DNA of 5,890 nt, taken from assembly GCA_024276595.1 (NCBI GenBank), contig JAJRWW010000651.1, positions 1-5,890 of the forward strand. Direction: 5' to 3'. The notes below the pieces were generated by a model that saw only the letters and a program-made list of their open reading frames with translations, searched no databases and was not told where the DNA came from. The translations under genes and the position numbers were made by a program. Every line of letters begins with the position of its first letter. The stretch's first letter is position 1. The DNA comes from Myxococcota bacterium. Lineage in GTDB: Bacteria > Myxococcota_A > Polyangia > HGW-17 > JAJRWW01. Positions 5,592 to 5,890 of the stretch are shown piece by piece.

Positions 5592-5890
5592 ATGGCCGAC
5601 GTGGAGCTGGCGCAGGCGCTGGGACGTGACCCGGTGGCCCTTTGCAACGCCTGGGTGGAAGCCCTGCGGCGGGATCCGGCCGCTGGCCCCCCGGAGGCGG
5701 TGGAGGGCCTGACCCACCTCGGGCCATCCCTGGTGGAGGGGCTCATCCATGCCTGCGGTGACGGCGAGCTGGACCTGGCCGGAGACCACTTTCGGGCAGT
5801 GGTTCGCGCCTTCTCCCTGGCGGGGGGCCAGCTCGCCAGCGCAGGCGCCTCACCCACTTTGATGGCGAAGCTCATGCCCTGCCTGACCGA
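5592..5890 (+). CDS. unrecognised protein, 3'-truncated by window edge
   Basis: An open frame runs from ATG 5592 to the window end with no stop, giving about 99 residues starting MADVELAQALGRDP. Codon use is G/C-rich at third positions like its neighbours, and no competing gene occupies the other strand here, so it is likely real. The visible part is Leu/Ala-rich and probably all-helical (WVEALRRDP near 21-29, GLTHLGPSLVEGLIHACGDG near 40-59, AVVRAFSLAGGQLASAGASP near 69-88). The pattern faintly recalls helical N-terminal sensor domains of the RsbRD type, but I do not assign it. No clear ribosome site precedes 5592. In-frame ATGs at 5559 and 5574 are alternatives; 5559 has AAGGTG 10 nt upstream. 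It is divergent from the methyltransferase, leaving 69 bp between the starts. It could be a regulator or an unrelated gene. Confidence 0.5.
   Translation, partial: MADVELAQALGRDPVALCNAWVEALRRDPAAGPPEAVEGLTHLGPSLVEGLIHACGDGELDLAGDHFRAVVRAFSLAGGQLASAGASPTLMAKLMPCLT

Overview
The window is GC-rich with strong G/C third-position bias and tightly packed genes. Together with the gene content (a His-rich TonB receptor, metazoan-like EF-hand lipoproteins, corrinoid/ferredoxin proteins) this suggests a Gram-negative bacterium of the Myxococcota/deltaproteobacterial type. That placement is inferred from style and content; no marker gene is present.

Layout. (1) Positions 1-3703, plus strand: a TonB-dependent outer-membrane receptor whose 5' end lies outside the window, followed after 22 bp by one putative lipoprotein and after another 43 bp by a second. 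The two lipoproteins look like diverged tandem paralogues. One carries a His-rich patch and the other a textbook EF-hand loop. This trio looks like one operon for uptake of an unidentified substrate across the outer membrane, possibly a metal or metal complex. (2) Positions 3714-5522, minus strand, convergent with the first operon: a two-gene operon read from right to left. The first gene is a class I SAM-dependent methyltransferase of the type annotated as corrinoid protein-associated methyltransferase (CpaM). The second gene starts on the base directly after its stop codon (TAG-ATG) and encodes a membrane protein in which an HgcA-like corrinoid-binding domain, a transmembrane region and an HgcB-like 2[4Fe-4S] ferredoxin are fused. 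(3) Positions 5592-5890, plus strand, divergent from the methyltransferase: the start of an unrecognised, probably helical protein that runs out of the window.

The most interesting content is the CpaM + HgcAB-like fusion pair. It resembles the mercury-methylation machinery (corrinoid methyl carrier plus ferredoxin reductant), but it lacks features tied to mercury methylation: the Lys after NVWCAAG is Gly, and there are no cysteines after the second cluster. It is therefore better read as a corrinoid-based methyl-transfer system with an unknown acceptor, with the SAM methyltransferase as a candidate methyl donor or accessory enzyme. Other signals worth attention are a perfect 13-bp inverted repeat inside the methyltransferase gene just upstream of the fusion gene, an exact TATAAT over the annotated methyltransferase start that favours a later TTG start, and a small hairpin between the convergent operons. 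No RNA gene, CRISPR array, insertion sequence or gene-free stretch over 300 bases was seen.
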